Position numbers and translations under genes: made by a program. DNA of 64,000 bases from Inia geoffrensis (taxonomy: Eukaryota > Chordata > Mammalia > Artiodactyla > Iniidae): assembly GCA_036417435.1 (NCBI GenBank), contig CM070910.1:17425501-17489500 (forward strand). The letters run 5' to 3'. Shown here one piece after another: positions 45,538-55,579 of the stretch (its first letter is position 1; each line of letters starts with the position of its first letter). Under the pieces are notes generated by a model. It was given only the letters and a program-made list of their open reading frames with translations, had not been told where the DNA came from and did not search any database.

Positions 45538-46358
45538 CATGCTGGAGAGGGTGTAGAGAAAGGGGACCCTCTTGCATTGTTGATGGGAATGTAAATTGAT
45601 ACAGCCACTATGGAGAACAGTATGGAGGTTCCTTAAGAAACTAAACATAGAACTACCATATGACCCAGCAATCCCACTACTGGGCATATACCCTGAGAAA
45701 ACCAAAATTCAAGAAGAGTCACGTACCACCATGTTCACTGCAGCATTATTCACAACAGCCAGGACATGGAAGCACCCTAAGTGTCCATCGACAGATGAAT
45801 GGATAAAGAAGATGTGGCACATCTATACAATGGAATGTTATTCAGCCGTAAAAAGAAATGAAATTGAGTTATTTGTAGTGAGGTGGATGGACCTAGAGTC
45901 TGTCATACAGAGTGAAGTAAGTAAGAAAGAGAAAAACAAATACCATATGCTAACACATATATATGGAATCTAAAAAAAAAAAAAGGTTCTAACGAACCTA
46001 GGGGCAGGACAGGAATAAAGACGCAGACATAGAGAATGGACTTGAGGACATGGGGAGGGGGAAGGGTAACCTGGGACAAAGTGAGAGAGTGGCATGGACA
46101 CATATATACTACCAGATGTAAAACAGCTAGTGGGAAGCAGCCGCATAGCACAGGGAGATCAGCTCGGTGCTTTGTGTCCACCTAGAGGGGTGGTATAGGG
46201 AGGGTGGGAGGGGGACGCAAGAGGGAGGGGATATGGGGATATATGTGTACATACAGCTGATTCGCTTTGTTATACAGTGGAAACTAACACAACATTGTAA
46301 AGCAATTATACTCTAATGAAGATGTTAAAAATAAAAATATATGCCCCTAAAAAAAAAA
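45538..46358 (+). mobile_element. 5'-truncated L1 (late ORF2 plus 3' UTR)
   Basis: Late ORF2 is open for 125 codons (45,596-45,973: [20 protein letters not shown] … MLTHIYGI), then the 3' UTR follows to an A-rich tail. The poly(A) signal is changed (aatgaa at about 46,315). The flanks aaaaaggaacta (45,526-45,537) and aaaaaggtaacta (46,359-46,371) form a duplication with one extra base. Confidence 0.93.
45596..45973 (+). pseudogene. L1 ORF2 C-terminal fragment, open but truncated
   Basis: 125 codons of the extreme ORF2 C-terminus remain open up to the natural stop (YGI). The endonuclease, RT and most of the protein are missing because of 5' truncation at insertion. It includes the conserved KCPSTDEWIKKMWHIYTMEC stretch. 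Confidence 0.9.
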
Positions 46359-46521
46359 AAAAAGGTAACTATCTGGAGAATTGCATATAGGTATAAAAAT
46401 GAATGGTGCTCTGTTCTTTGCTGTATTTTTCTTTGAAATAAGCCCAGAAGAACAATAAACGCCCTTAGATCAGAATTTGAGCACTCTGCATACAGCAGAT
46501 GCCCAATAACAGTCTTGTGTG

Positions 46522-46543
46522 TTTTTTTTTTTTTTTTTTTTTT
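46522..46543. repeat. Poly(T) run
   Basis: Twenty-two T in a row after gtgtg. No retroelement body is recognised next to it. Confidence 0.9.
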
Positions 46544-48027
46544 AACTAAAGAAATGAATCTCTTCTTTGAAAAAAACAGAGTTTAGGTCTTTGAAGTCTA
46601 TGGGAAACTCATTTTAAGGGATACATAGAGGTAGGTGGAGCTGTTTGTAGAGGGAAATTGCTAAATATCACATTGGCAGACAGAAAAAAAAAAAATCCGT
46701 ATATGGGGTTTGAAGAATTGGAGACAGGGAAGCATAACTTTGGTCTTCCCTGAGATACAGAGCTTTCCTAACAAAAAGTCCATCTGCTGGGTCTCAGATG
46801 TGAACACTGACTACTGCAGAATCTTAGAGAACTTGGAGATGGTAATAACCAGCCCTTCCACTAAAAAAAGGTTTCCTATATGATTTGTCCATGACATTGT
46901 CTTAGCTCACACAACAGACAGGCTAGTCCCTAATGACAATCAAATAGGATGACCCCAAAGCTAGGAAGAACCACAGGAAAAGCAGCTGCTATTGGAAAAA
47001 TTGGTAGGTGAGTGTATAAGCATTGTCTTATTTTACCCTCCTTTTAGGGGCTGGTCAGGAAATACAATCCTAAAACCACTTTTCTCTTCAGCTTAACTAA
47101 ATTACATACTTTATTGCCCAGTGACTTAAGCAATAAATGTTGCTGAAAGGACTAATTTAAGTTCTGAATTTATTTTAATTAGTCTTTGTAGTAATACTGC
47201 AGCAGATGTGAGTCTGCTTATATGCCACCTGTACTGGCTAAGAATCTCAATGAAGACCCAAACATTTTACATTGCTAGAGAAGGCCATTTAAAATAATAT
47301 GAAAAGGAAGATGAAATCAAAGGAAGATGGGAAAGAAGGAAGCAGGCTCATTTGTTTCTTGGACATGCTCTCTGCACAGATGCAGCCGGTTATGGTGGTG
47401 TCGTGGCGCGGTATTAATAACTGACAGCTGTTGCTAACTCCTACGTTAGAGTAGATAACCTTACACGGAATCCATACCCAGATACTGGGCTGCGGAGTAA
47501 TGAGTCCCCCTGGAATGAGAGCTTTGGCCTTCTTTGTTGTAACTATCGATCTGCTGTAGAGTCCTGATGTGATTTAGATGAGGGAGGAAGAGATAATGGC
47601 ATTGATTATTCTATTTAGGAAGCAGACTAAGACAGAACTCACGTACAATACATGAACACGAAAAAACCCCACTGAATCACTCCTTGTCTTTTCTTTGCAG
47701 TCCAAGGCAACACAGGTAATCACGGTGACAGGGGAATACATCTTGATAAACACGTAGCTTTGAATTTCAGGGACACTTTGGTGTAACAAAACCATAACTG
47801 CTTTTGTGGCTTCGGCTTTTTAAGGACCATGTATCACAGTCCTGACAAAGCCCTGGATGATGGTTTACCAGTAAAGGGTGAGCTTGAGGGGACAAGTGCT
47901 CACCTGGGGAGAAGAAGTCTTCCTCATTTGACATCATACTTTCTAACTTCATTGGGTAAAAATGTCTTTGATATGAAACTGGATTCCGTAACGTAAGGAA
48001 TGAGGTTTAGCCCACCTGCTCCATTCA
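46544..48027. other. Unassigned, possibly conserved non-coding sequence
   Basis: No gene or transposon recognised in ~1.5 kb, unusual for this window. 47,100-47,560 contains low-redundancy text with CpGs (gtcgtggcgcgg at about 47,399) and TAAT-rich motifs near 47,170. It might be a conserved element; no conservation data are available to me. Confidence 0.35.
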
Positions 48028-48256
48028 GTCTAGTTCCAAGGTGGGATGGGGGATGGGGAATTTTACGCCCAGGGGACATCTGGCAATGTCTGGAGACATT
48101 TTGGGCTTTCATGACTGAGAGTGGTGGTGCTACTGGTATATAGTGGGTAAAGACCAGGGATGGTGCCAAACACCCTACAGTTCCCAGGACCGCCTGCCAC
48201 AGCGAAGAAATATCCAGCCCAAAGTGGAGAGAGTGCCAAGGCTGAGAAACCTCTGT
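48028..48256 (+). repeat. MER20 (hAT-Charlie) DNA transposon fossil
   Basis: Strong landmarks: cccaggggacatctggcaat, gtctggagacattttggg, tatatagtgggtaaagacca, gggatggtgccaaacacc, atccagcccaaagtgg and gccaaggctgagaaacc. Non-autonomous, so no coding content is expected. Confidence 0.88.
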
Positions 48257-48717
48257 CCAGTTTATTTCACAACAGTATTATCTAGAATTAAAAAAAAAAA
48301 AATTCACCAAAAAGCGCTCAAATGCCAAATAGTTTGCCTTGGGACAAGAGTCCAAGAGAAAAACAAACCTGAAAAGAATTTTGTGTTGTTTTTTTTTGCA
48401 TAGGTCTTATCCAGTTCCTATGGCCTGACTCTCAACTACTTGAAACCTGTTTCAACCACAGTAGATCACTGCTGAGCACTCCTGCTAGGCCCAGCAACTG
48501 CACTTTGGGGAGAAAATTAAGAGGTAGAATAATGGCCATGACTTCCACTGGGTTGACAGTCTAGGCTTGAATAAGACTAAATAATAGAATGGGGTAGATT
48601 TAGAATATCTTTCACATGACAAGCAGAGGATAGGAGGGAGAGAAGAGGAATTGTGTCATGACATTCTGGAATTCAGAGAGAAAAGGAACCAGGATCTTAT
48701 GTGTTCCAATAAGCCAC

Positions 48718-48885
48718 CATGTAGTATAGCAGCTATGAACTTGGACCTTTCAGGTGGAGAGACCTGGCTATAGCACGTATTAAGCTGTGTAATTCTGAAG
48801 CTCTCTGAATGTGGATTTCCTCACCTCTTAATAATATCTGCCTTATAGAGTTATGAAGACTTTGTACCACACTGAAATTATTTTT
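48718..48885 (-). repeat. MIR SINE
   Basis: Antisense MIR: agcagctatgaacttggacc, gagacctggctatagcacg, aatgtggatttcctcacctc and ataatatctgccttatag, in MIR order. Confidence 0.75.
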
Positions 48886-48889
48886 GGCT

Positions 48890-49015
48890 GTCAATAGCCA
48901 TTTTCCAGATGAGAAAATGGGTAGATTAAAGGTCAAGTGCCCAGTCAAACAGCAAGTTTGGAAAAGTCAGAGGTACAATTGAAATCTTGTCCAAGGCCAG
49001 AGCTCCATTCATAAT
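48890..49015 (+). repeat. MIR SINE, opposite orientation
   Basis: Sense MIR 3' part: attttccagatgagaaaatg, taaaggtcaagtgcccag and caaggccagagctcc. It directly follows an antisense MIR, so two MIRs lie tail to tail. Confidence 0.65.
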
Positions 49016-49084
49016 GTGTGCCATACATCCCCTTCCTTGGATTCTCATCAACATTCCTACTGCATTAACACAATGCACACCTGC

Positions 49085-49150
49085 ATCCATCATGAGCCAG
49101 GTACTATTCTAGGTACTGCGAATACACACACGAGTAAGACAAAAGCACTC
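49085..49150 (-). repeat. L2 LINE 3'-end fragment
   Basis: Short antisense L2 tail: gagccaggtactattctagg, tactgcgaatacac. Confidence 0.5.
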
Positions 49151-49339
49151 CTAGAGTAATCATGTGGATGGATTGTAAAGGGAATATGGGCTGGGGTTAC
49201 CTACTTGATCTCATGGGGTTGGGCTAATTTAGAGCTGAGATAGTCTTTGAACTGGGCTCGGAATGGTGAGGAAAGGGGATGGGATGGAGCAGGGAAGTCC
49301 CTAGAATCTCTAGAAACAGACAAAAGGTAGTGTTTGGGG

Positions 49340-49540
49340 GACTTCCCTGATGTCGCAGTGGTTGGGGGTCCGCCTGCCGACGTGGGGGACGCGGGTTTGT
49401 GCCCCGGGCCGGGGGTATCCCACATGCCGCGGAGCAGCGGGGCCCATGAGCCATGGCCGCTGGGCTTGCGCGTCAGAAACCTGTGCTCAGCAGTGGGAGG
49501 GGCCGCGACAGTGAGAGGCCGGCGTGCCACACAAAAAAAG
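49340..49540 (+). mobile_element. CHR-type SINE, more diverged copy
   Basis: Sense copy starting ggacttccctgatg, with several changes (A box tgtcgcagtgg, tail only a short acacaaaaaaa). The 15-base flanks aggtagtgtttgggg (49,325-49,339) and aggtggtgtttgggg (49,541-49,555) differ at one base. Confidence 0.94.
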
Positions 49541-49699
49541 AGGTGGTGTTTGGGGAGCTGGTAGCTGAGCAGAGAATTATAGGTTTCAATAGGATGTTAT
49601 ATATCCTGTCTGTTATCAATAGAAATACCTTATGTTGATCTAAGACTTCACAGTTTACAAAGCATTCCCACATCCCCTACCATCACTACCACTATATCA

Positions 49700-49965
49700 T
49701 GATGAAATGAACATTTGTTGAGTGCTTACTGTGTACCAAGAGCTGTGCTAAGCATTTTACATGAACCAGATCACATATTTTTAACAACAACAACAACAAA
49801 AAATCTATAAGGAAGATAATATTACCATTGTGAAGGAAATTAGTGTTTATTAATTATGAAGCAGCTTAGTGTAAAGGAGATTTAGTGACTTGCCCGAAAT
49901 TACGTACCACTTAACGGCAAGCTTCGGCTAAAATGGGGATCTTCTGACTCCATGTCCAATGCTCT
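49700..49965 (+). repeat. MIR SINE, long copy
   Basis: Nearly the whole MIR core is present: aacatttgttgagtgcttac, tgtgtaccaagagctgtgct, agcattttacatgaacc, agtgacttgcccgaaatta and cttctgactccatg. A (caa)n patch lies at 49,785-49,800. Confidence 0.85.
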
Positions 49966-50004
49966 CATAATTAATTAATAGTTATGTATATATCTTACAT
50001 CTTT

Positions 50005-50175
50005 CCCTTTCCTCCTTGTACCTTCATCTCTCTCTAAATTCTCCGAGGGCAAGAACTATTGGTCATCGGTGTCCCCTAAAACTTGGGTCAGAGTGGGAGG
50101 TGGGGATGGAGATTTACGTGTCTAGGGCAGAATCAAGGTTTAAGAAATGTTGGTGGAATTTAATAAAGATAGTTT
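50005..50175 (+). repeat. L2 LINE 3'-end fragment
   Basis: Sense L2 tail: attctccgagggcaagaact at about 50,036 and aaatgttggtggaattt near 50,143, the usual closing text of L2 with an internal gap. Confidence 0.45.
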
Positions 50176-51164
50176 TTGCACTGGAACTTATTTCAAGGGA
50201 GTACTTTCCTTTGAAAAGTATTGATAAAACTGGAATGATCCTGGATATGAAAGAATCAGTTCAATTTTAAAAGCACGGTAGTTGTAGTCTTTACCTAAGG
50301 GAGAATTAATGCAGAGTACTCTGAATATTCCCTTATCTGCCCAACCTAGACTATTTTCTCAGGTTTGGGCCACAAGCATACATTTCTAAGGAATTTTCAT
50401 CCAGCACATGTGTCCCCAGGGAAGCTTTGAATAAGTAAAAAGTTTTCTAAGCACTGAGGTTTTTTGCTTGGAAGTAGGAGAAATGATTTCAATAATGCTG
50501 CCAGTAGTTTGGTAATAACTGATCTGAAGAGTTCAAGCATCCCCTGGTTTGATGCCCATTGAGCCCAGTGGGCCTCTTGATATCTGATAACTCACAGAGC
50601 AGGTGCCAACAACAGGGATTTTGACTAGGGTTCAAATAAATTTTAATACTCGAAAATCATAAACACTTACAGCTACATATTTACTGTGCTATGATGATCA
50701 ACATTTGATTTCAAGGACTTGCCTCAGGACTTAAATGCAAGAGGTTGGAGTGTTTTCTTTGATATGGGTTTGGTTCATCATGGGTGATTTGAACAAGATA
50801 TATAGAATACCATTGTGTTAAGGAAACTTCTGTATTGCCAGTCATCCCAAACTACCTATGTGATTAAGACTTCCTTGGATTTATCCACTACAACATGTCT
50901 TTCAAACCTCAAAACAAAAGAAGAAAGATAAATTCCTTTAGTTTCACCATTCCTCTCTGCTAATTCTGATATTTGGACACAAACTATTTAATCTAGAGCT
51001 TGGTACTATAGGCTGAGATTTGGGGAAAATACGGATTTTATTTTGGTTTCCATTGATAAATTGCTGAATGATTACAGAGAAGGACTAAGTTCTTAGAGTG
51101 AAATTTGGCAGTCCAAACTCAAGACTTATTATAGCCAGGTTTTATAGATTCTATCAGTGTGACA
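50176..51164. other. Unassigned sequence
   Basis: About 1 kb with no gene or recognised repeat. Confidence 0.45.
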
Positions 51165-51672
51165 AATTGTTTTTTCCAAGATGGCTGCAACAAGATTTCC
51201 CATCCCACATGCTTTTCTTACAAAGTGACATTGTTACTTCTCTCATTGAGAAGTGGGGTCTATGTTCCCACCGCTTGAACATAGGTGGGCCTGTGACTAC
51301 AAAGGAAGAGATGCTATATAACTTCTGAGAGTAGGTTTTAAAAGGTGACGCAGCTCCCATCTTCTCGCCTGGGATACGTGCTCTTAGAACCCAGCTGCTA
51401 TGCTATAAGGAAGTAGAGGTCACCTATAGGTGTTCTGGCTGAAAGCCTCAGCTAAGAGCTCAGCGGATAGCCAGTGTCAATTCCAGGTATGTAAGTGAGA
51501 AGTCCTCTGAGGTGACTCCAGTTCTAGCCACTGTCTGACCACAACTGTATGACAGACTCCAAATGAGAACCCCTAGCTGAATGCCATCAACCCCAGGACC
51601 ATAAGAGATAATACTGTTTTAGCCACTTAGTTTTGGGATGATGTTTTATACAGCAGTAAATAATTGGAACAA
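51165..51672 (+). mobile_element. MLT1-type (MaLR/ERVL) solo LTR
   Basis: Ordered MaLR phrases: aagatggctgcaacaag, gtgggcctgtgactac, tcttagaacccagctgctat, tgttctggctgaaagcc and the diagnostic 3' end ttttagccacttagttttgg, ttatacagcagtaaataatt. No internal viral genes. The left edge is approximate. Confidence 0.8.
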
Positions 51673-51814
51673 CTAGTCCACTTACCTCCTGCACTGTGTT
51701 CACTTTTAGAGATTTAATATCTTTTAAGGCTTTGTGTATGTAATACAAAAGTATTACATATAAGAGGGCAGTGATGTAAAAACCTTTAAAAAGTTGTTAA
51801 TCTCTCCCTCTATA
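51673..51814. other. Unassigned short gap
   Basis: No recognisable feature. Confidence 0.4.
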
Positions 51815-51890
51815 GATATAGATAGATAAATAGAAAGATAGATATAGATAGATAGATATAGATAGATCATCTGTCTATCTATCTATACAT
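51815..51890. repeat. TAGA/TATC simple repeat
   Basis: tagata/gatagata units, then the complementary ctatctatctat near 51,873-51,885, so the right end can pair with the left part. Confidence 0.93.
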
Positions 51891-52377
51891 AGAAATGGCA
51901 TCTGAAAGTACACTTCGGACAGTTCAAAATCCTGCATTATAATTTCTTAAATTTAATTTCAAACTTTGCATTTCTGCTGACATTCTTGTGTCTGTTTTTG
52001 CTGAAGTTGGTTTTTAATGATAATCTTACTGCTTGTGGGCATTTGAACTATGAGTTCTGAGATTAGCAGTGGAAGCAGCATTGGAGGAACCTCATCATAT
52101 TCAGGTAGCTGAATAGTCAAGCAAATCACACTGTGAACTGTCACCCTTACTGCTGATAAACATCTTTAATCCCATTCAAATATATTCCACTTCCAAGGCT
52201 ATTCATAACATGGTTTGTCCTCTATCATCAATTCTATTCATGCAGCTCGCCAAAGCTCCCCATATTATTCTCCCTCCTTTCAATAAATTATCAGAATATA
52301 ATTAGTAATATATCAAAGATGTACTTGACCCAGGTACCCACCTCCTCACAACAGAAGCAGATTAAAAAATACCTTTA
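51891..52377. other. Unassigned sequence
   Basis: No gene or recognised repeat. Confidence 0.45.
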
Positions 52378-52594
52378 GGGCTTCCCTGGTGGCGCAGTGG
52401 TTGAGAGTCCGCCTGCCGATGCAGGGGACACGGGTTCGTGCCCTGGTCCGGGAGGATCCCACATGCCACGGAGCAGCTGGGCCCATGAGCCATGGCCGCT
52501 GAGCCTGGGCGTCCGGAGCCTGTGCTCCGCAACGGGAGAGGCCACAACAGTGAGAGGCCCGCATACCGCAAAAACAAAACAAAACAAAACAAAA
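52378..52594 (+). mobile_element. CHR-type SINE
   Basis: Full-length sense copy with an (aaaac)n tail. Short duplication accttta at 52,371-52,377 and 52,595-52,601. Confidence 0.95.
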
Positions 52595-52601
52595 ACCTTT
52601 A

Positions 52602-53097
52602 ACTTATATAGTATAAAGACACAGGCAAAGTCATACACAGGGTCAATAGAAGTCCCATGGATTGGATTCAGAGGAAAGATTTCCCTCCCTGTAAATTGGG
52701 CTCAATCACCTAGATGGTAGAGCAAGAGAAAGAGAAATAGCAATAAGGACATTTGCCTGTTGGCATAAACCTGAGGCCAGTCAATTGAACTTTAGTCTAT
52801 GGTGCTGGGTCCAGATTGCTTATGACATACAGCACAGCCATAATCTGACTCCTAGAAAGGATTTTCAAAACTCCAATGATAATTTAACCCTGCAAACTTA
52901 AGTCCTCAGACACTTCTCTGCTCCCTGTCTAATCGTTTTTATACTGAAAAAATAACACTCAAGTAAAACGTACCCACACAAAATCTAAATGGCAGTTAAA
53001 TCTGAGTAGAACATGGGCTGCTAAGTCTTGGAGTTACACATGACATTGAGTTCCTGCTCTCACAAAGCTCACCATACAGATGTATTCTATTGCTATT
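52602..53097. other. Unassigned sequence
   Basis: No gene or recognised repeat. Confidence 0.45.
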
Positions 53098-53210
53098 AAT
53101 GTGCTAGGGTTGCTGTAACAAAGTACCACAAATTGGGTGGCTTAAAAACAGAAATATATTGTCTCACAGTTCTACAGGCTAGAAGTTGGAGATCAAGGCA
53201 TGACCAAATC
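53098..53210 (-). mobile_element. MLT1-type LTR fragment
   Basis: Antisense MaLR 3' end: gttgctgtaacaaagtacca, aattgggtggcttaaaaac, ttgtctcacagttctacagg and ctagaagttggagatcaagg. It stops abruptly where a second LTR begins. Confidence 0.75.
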
Positions 53211-53665
53211 TGTTGCTTGAGCAAACCTCAGTCAGCCTCCTCAACCTTCTCCTAAGCCCATCTGCACACTCCTTATAAAATCTAGTTTGAGCAAGGACCA
53301 CGCCAAGTCAGTTTAACCAGAATCCCCCATCCTTGATAGCTGATCAGGTCCCCTACCCTCCACCACCGACCAGGTGATGTCTGATCACTCTGGCCTGTCT
53401 TCAGCAAGAATCCTGCTAGGTTGCTTTAGCCAGAACCCCCTTATCTTTGATGTTCTCTCTTAGTAATACTCCATCCACCGATCGCCACCCTGCTCCTTGG
53501 CTATTAATGCCCACTTGCCCATGCTGTGTTTGGAGGTGAGTCCAAATTTTCTCCACTGTCTTATAACCCTCTTCTCACTGGATCCAGAGGTGAGGTACCA
53601 GTCTTCCCTGTTCCTCATTGCTCCTTCTGGATCATTCTTTCTTCTTTTTCTGTTAAAAAAAAACA
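53211..53665 (+). mobile_element. Probable ERV1-type solo LTR next to (or in) the MLT1 LTR
   Basis: It begins TG at 53,211 and carries phrases of a gammaretrovirus-like LTR: ccttataaaatctagtttga, ccttggctattaatgccca (TATA-like), cttgcccatgctgtgtttgg and a closing region before an A run. I found no gag, pol or env and no clear flanking duplication. The name is not fixed. Confidence 0.5.
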
Positions 53666-55378
53666 CCTTTGGATTTTTCCTTTAGCCTATACCATCTTGC
53701 TGCAGTTATCTACCAACCCCCAGGGCAGCTCCTCTTCTTGAAGATTTAAGCTCTCGGCTCACTCTCTACAAAACTACTCTTATTATAACTCATTATGAGA
53801 TTTGTATCCATGTAGGGAATTCTTCCAATACCTCGACCTCTTCTCTTCCAATGGTCTCATCCTCCACCTGCCTCAGCCCCTTACTCCCATGGTCATCATA
53901 CCTAGAACTTTCATTACCAACACGTGGGGAATCTACCTCCAGCATCCCATTCTATGACCACCCCCTGACGCATTTCATGCTCATTCTTCTAGGATCCTCA
54001 TTCTAATCCTTCAGCCACATCAGCTCATATGATTCATGAATCCCATTTTTCACTGTCCCTTACCTTTGCCCCATGAGCTGATCCATTTCGATGTCCTTAT
54101 TTCCTCATTCAGCTAAAATGTCACATCCTTGGAATAACTCCCTTACATACATCTTTAATATCCTCACCCTATCTGATTTTGGTACATCAGCAGGACAAAA
54201 TCTGAACCCTCTCAAATTCACCTCTCTACCTATTACATACCTGCGTGTGGGTGGAAAAGAACAGAGTCCATGGCTACTGGGCTGGCTTCAAATTCATGCC
54301 TTTGTATTTCGTTTCTATTCTATCCTCATCCAATTCCCTGGTGGCTTCACTAAGCCTCACAGCAAAATATTTATTGAAAGCTAAGCATTTTGGTACATAA
54401 TTCCCTTTTCTGATGATATAAAATGTGTTTCACACGCGGTGGGTAAAAGTTCTTTTAAGGGGAAGAAGTTATTCTTCCTTTAAAGACTAAATTCTCCCCA
54501 AGAAGTCTTTTATTAGTTAATTCTGCTATTGCAGTTTAAGAAGTAGTTCATCAAAATTCAGAAACTTTAGGCAACCCAACTTTCACTCGAGTTGATGAAT
54601 CTGATTCTATAGTTGATACTCTAACTGGAAATCCAGGACAGGATTCTTCACAAATTAAAGGAAAAACTGTGTTTCTCTCACCTCCCTCCCCCAAATGTGG
54701 TTCATCAATCTCTGTTTAAAAGGGAAGGTCACCATTTACCATTCCCTGTCTTTTCCTAGGCAAATTGCTATCCTGCTTTGGACATACTTAATGGGCCAGT
54801 CATAGTTACCAAAAATGTACAAATGCAAAATGAGCTGATGATAATGTCTTCCACTTAGCAATATCTTCTCTCAAGCACTGAGTGTGAATTTGAGATTTGT
54901 GAAAAAACACAGAGTCATATACATGTATTCTTTGGGGTTTTTTTGTTTGTTTTTGGTTTTTATTTGCTTTTGCCTTTTGAGAGAGTAATTTTCAATTGTA
55001 ATTTGACTTGCATTACTTGCTTTCTCTTGGGAAACTTAACACTTGGCTTCATTCTAGGCTACCCATTTGTATACAAAAAAGGACGGAAATAAAACTGTGG
55101 TCACCTTCCTTAATCTTAAAACAACTAATTGCTTACTTAACAGTCTTCTCCTCCCCCTTGTGGGTCTACTTCATGATTTCCCAACCTTAGAATATTATCT
55201 ATTTAAATCAAATGCTTTTTTTCTTTTTTTTAATGGCACTGCAAACTGCTTTTTGGTATTAGCCTGTTGCTGTGAAAAAGACATTGTTGATGAAATGTGT
55301 GATCCTCTAGCATTTAATGGGAAAAAGGGTAAAAAAAATCATATTTTGACCAATTTTGTTGATATTAAAGTAACTGAC
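53666..55378. other. Unassigned sequence
   Basis: About 1.7 kb of mostly pyrimidine-rich sequence without a gene. 53,800-54,100 has a texture like old L2 but no clear landmark. A 205-codon frame at 55,067-55,684 is chance: it crosses into the SINE and L1 to the right. Confidence 0.45.
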
Positions 55379-55385
55379 GTTTTTA
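55379..55385. repeat. Candidate target-site duplication, left copy, of the L1-SINE composite
   Basis: gttttta directly before the T run of the SINE tail. The same 7 bases lie at 59,729-59,735 directly after the L1 5' end. Confidence 0.6.
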
Positions 55386-55579
55386 TTTTTTTTTTCCGAT
55401 ACGCAGGCCTCTCACTGCTGTGGCCTTTCCCGTTGCTGAGCACAGGCTCCGGATGCCCAGACTCAGCGGCCATGGCTCACAGGCCTAGCCGCTCCACGGC
55501 ATGTGGGATCTTCCTGGACCGGGGCACGAACCCGGCATCAGCAGGCAGACGCTCAACCACTGCGCCACCAGGGAAGCCC
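55386..55579 (-). mobile_element. CHR-type SINE forming the 3' part of a composite element
   Basis: Antisense short CHR SINE with a T tail at 55,386-55,395 and its head gggcttccctggtgg ending at 55,579. A small internal deletion removed bases around the B box (about 55,525-55,535). On its head side it is joined without a gap to L1 ORF2 sequence in the same orientation. On its tail side there is no L1. Confidence 0.94.
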
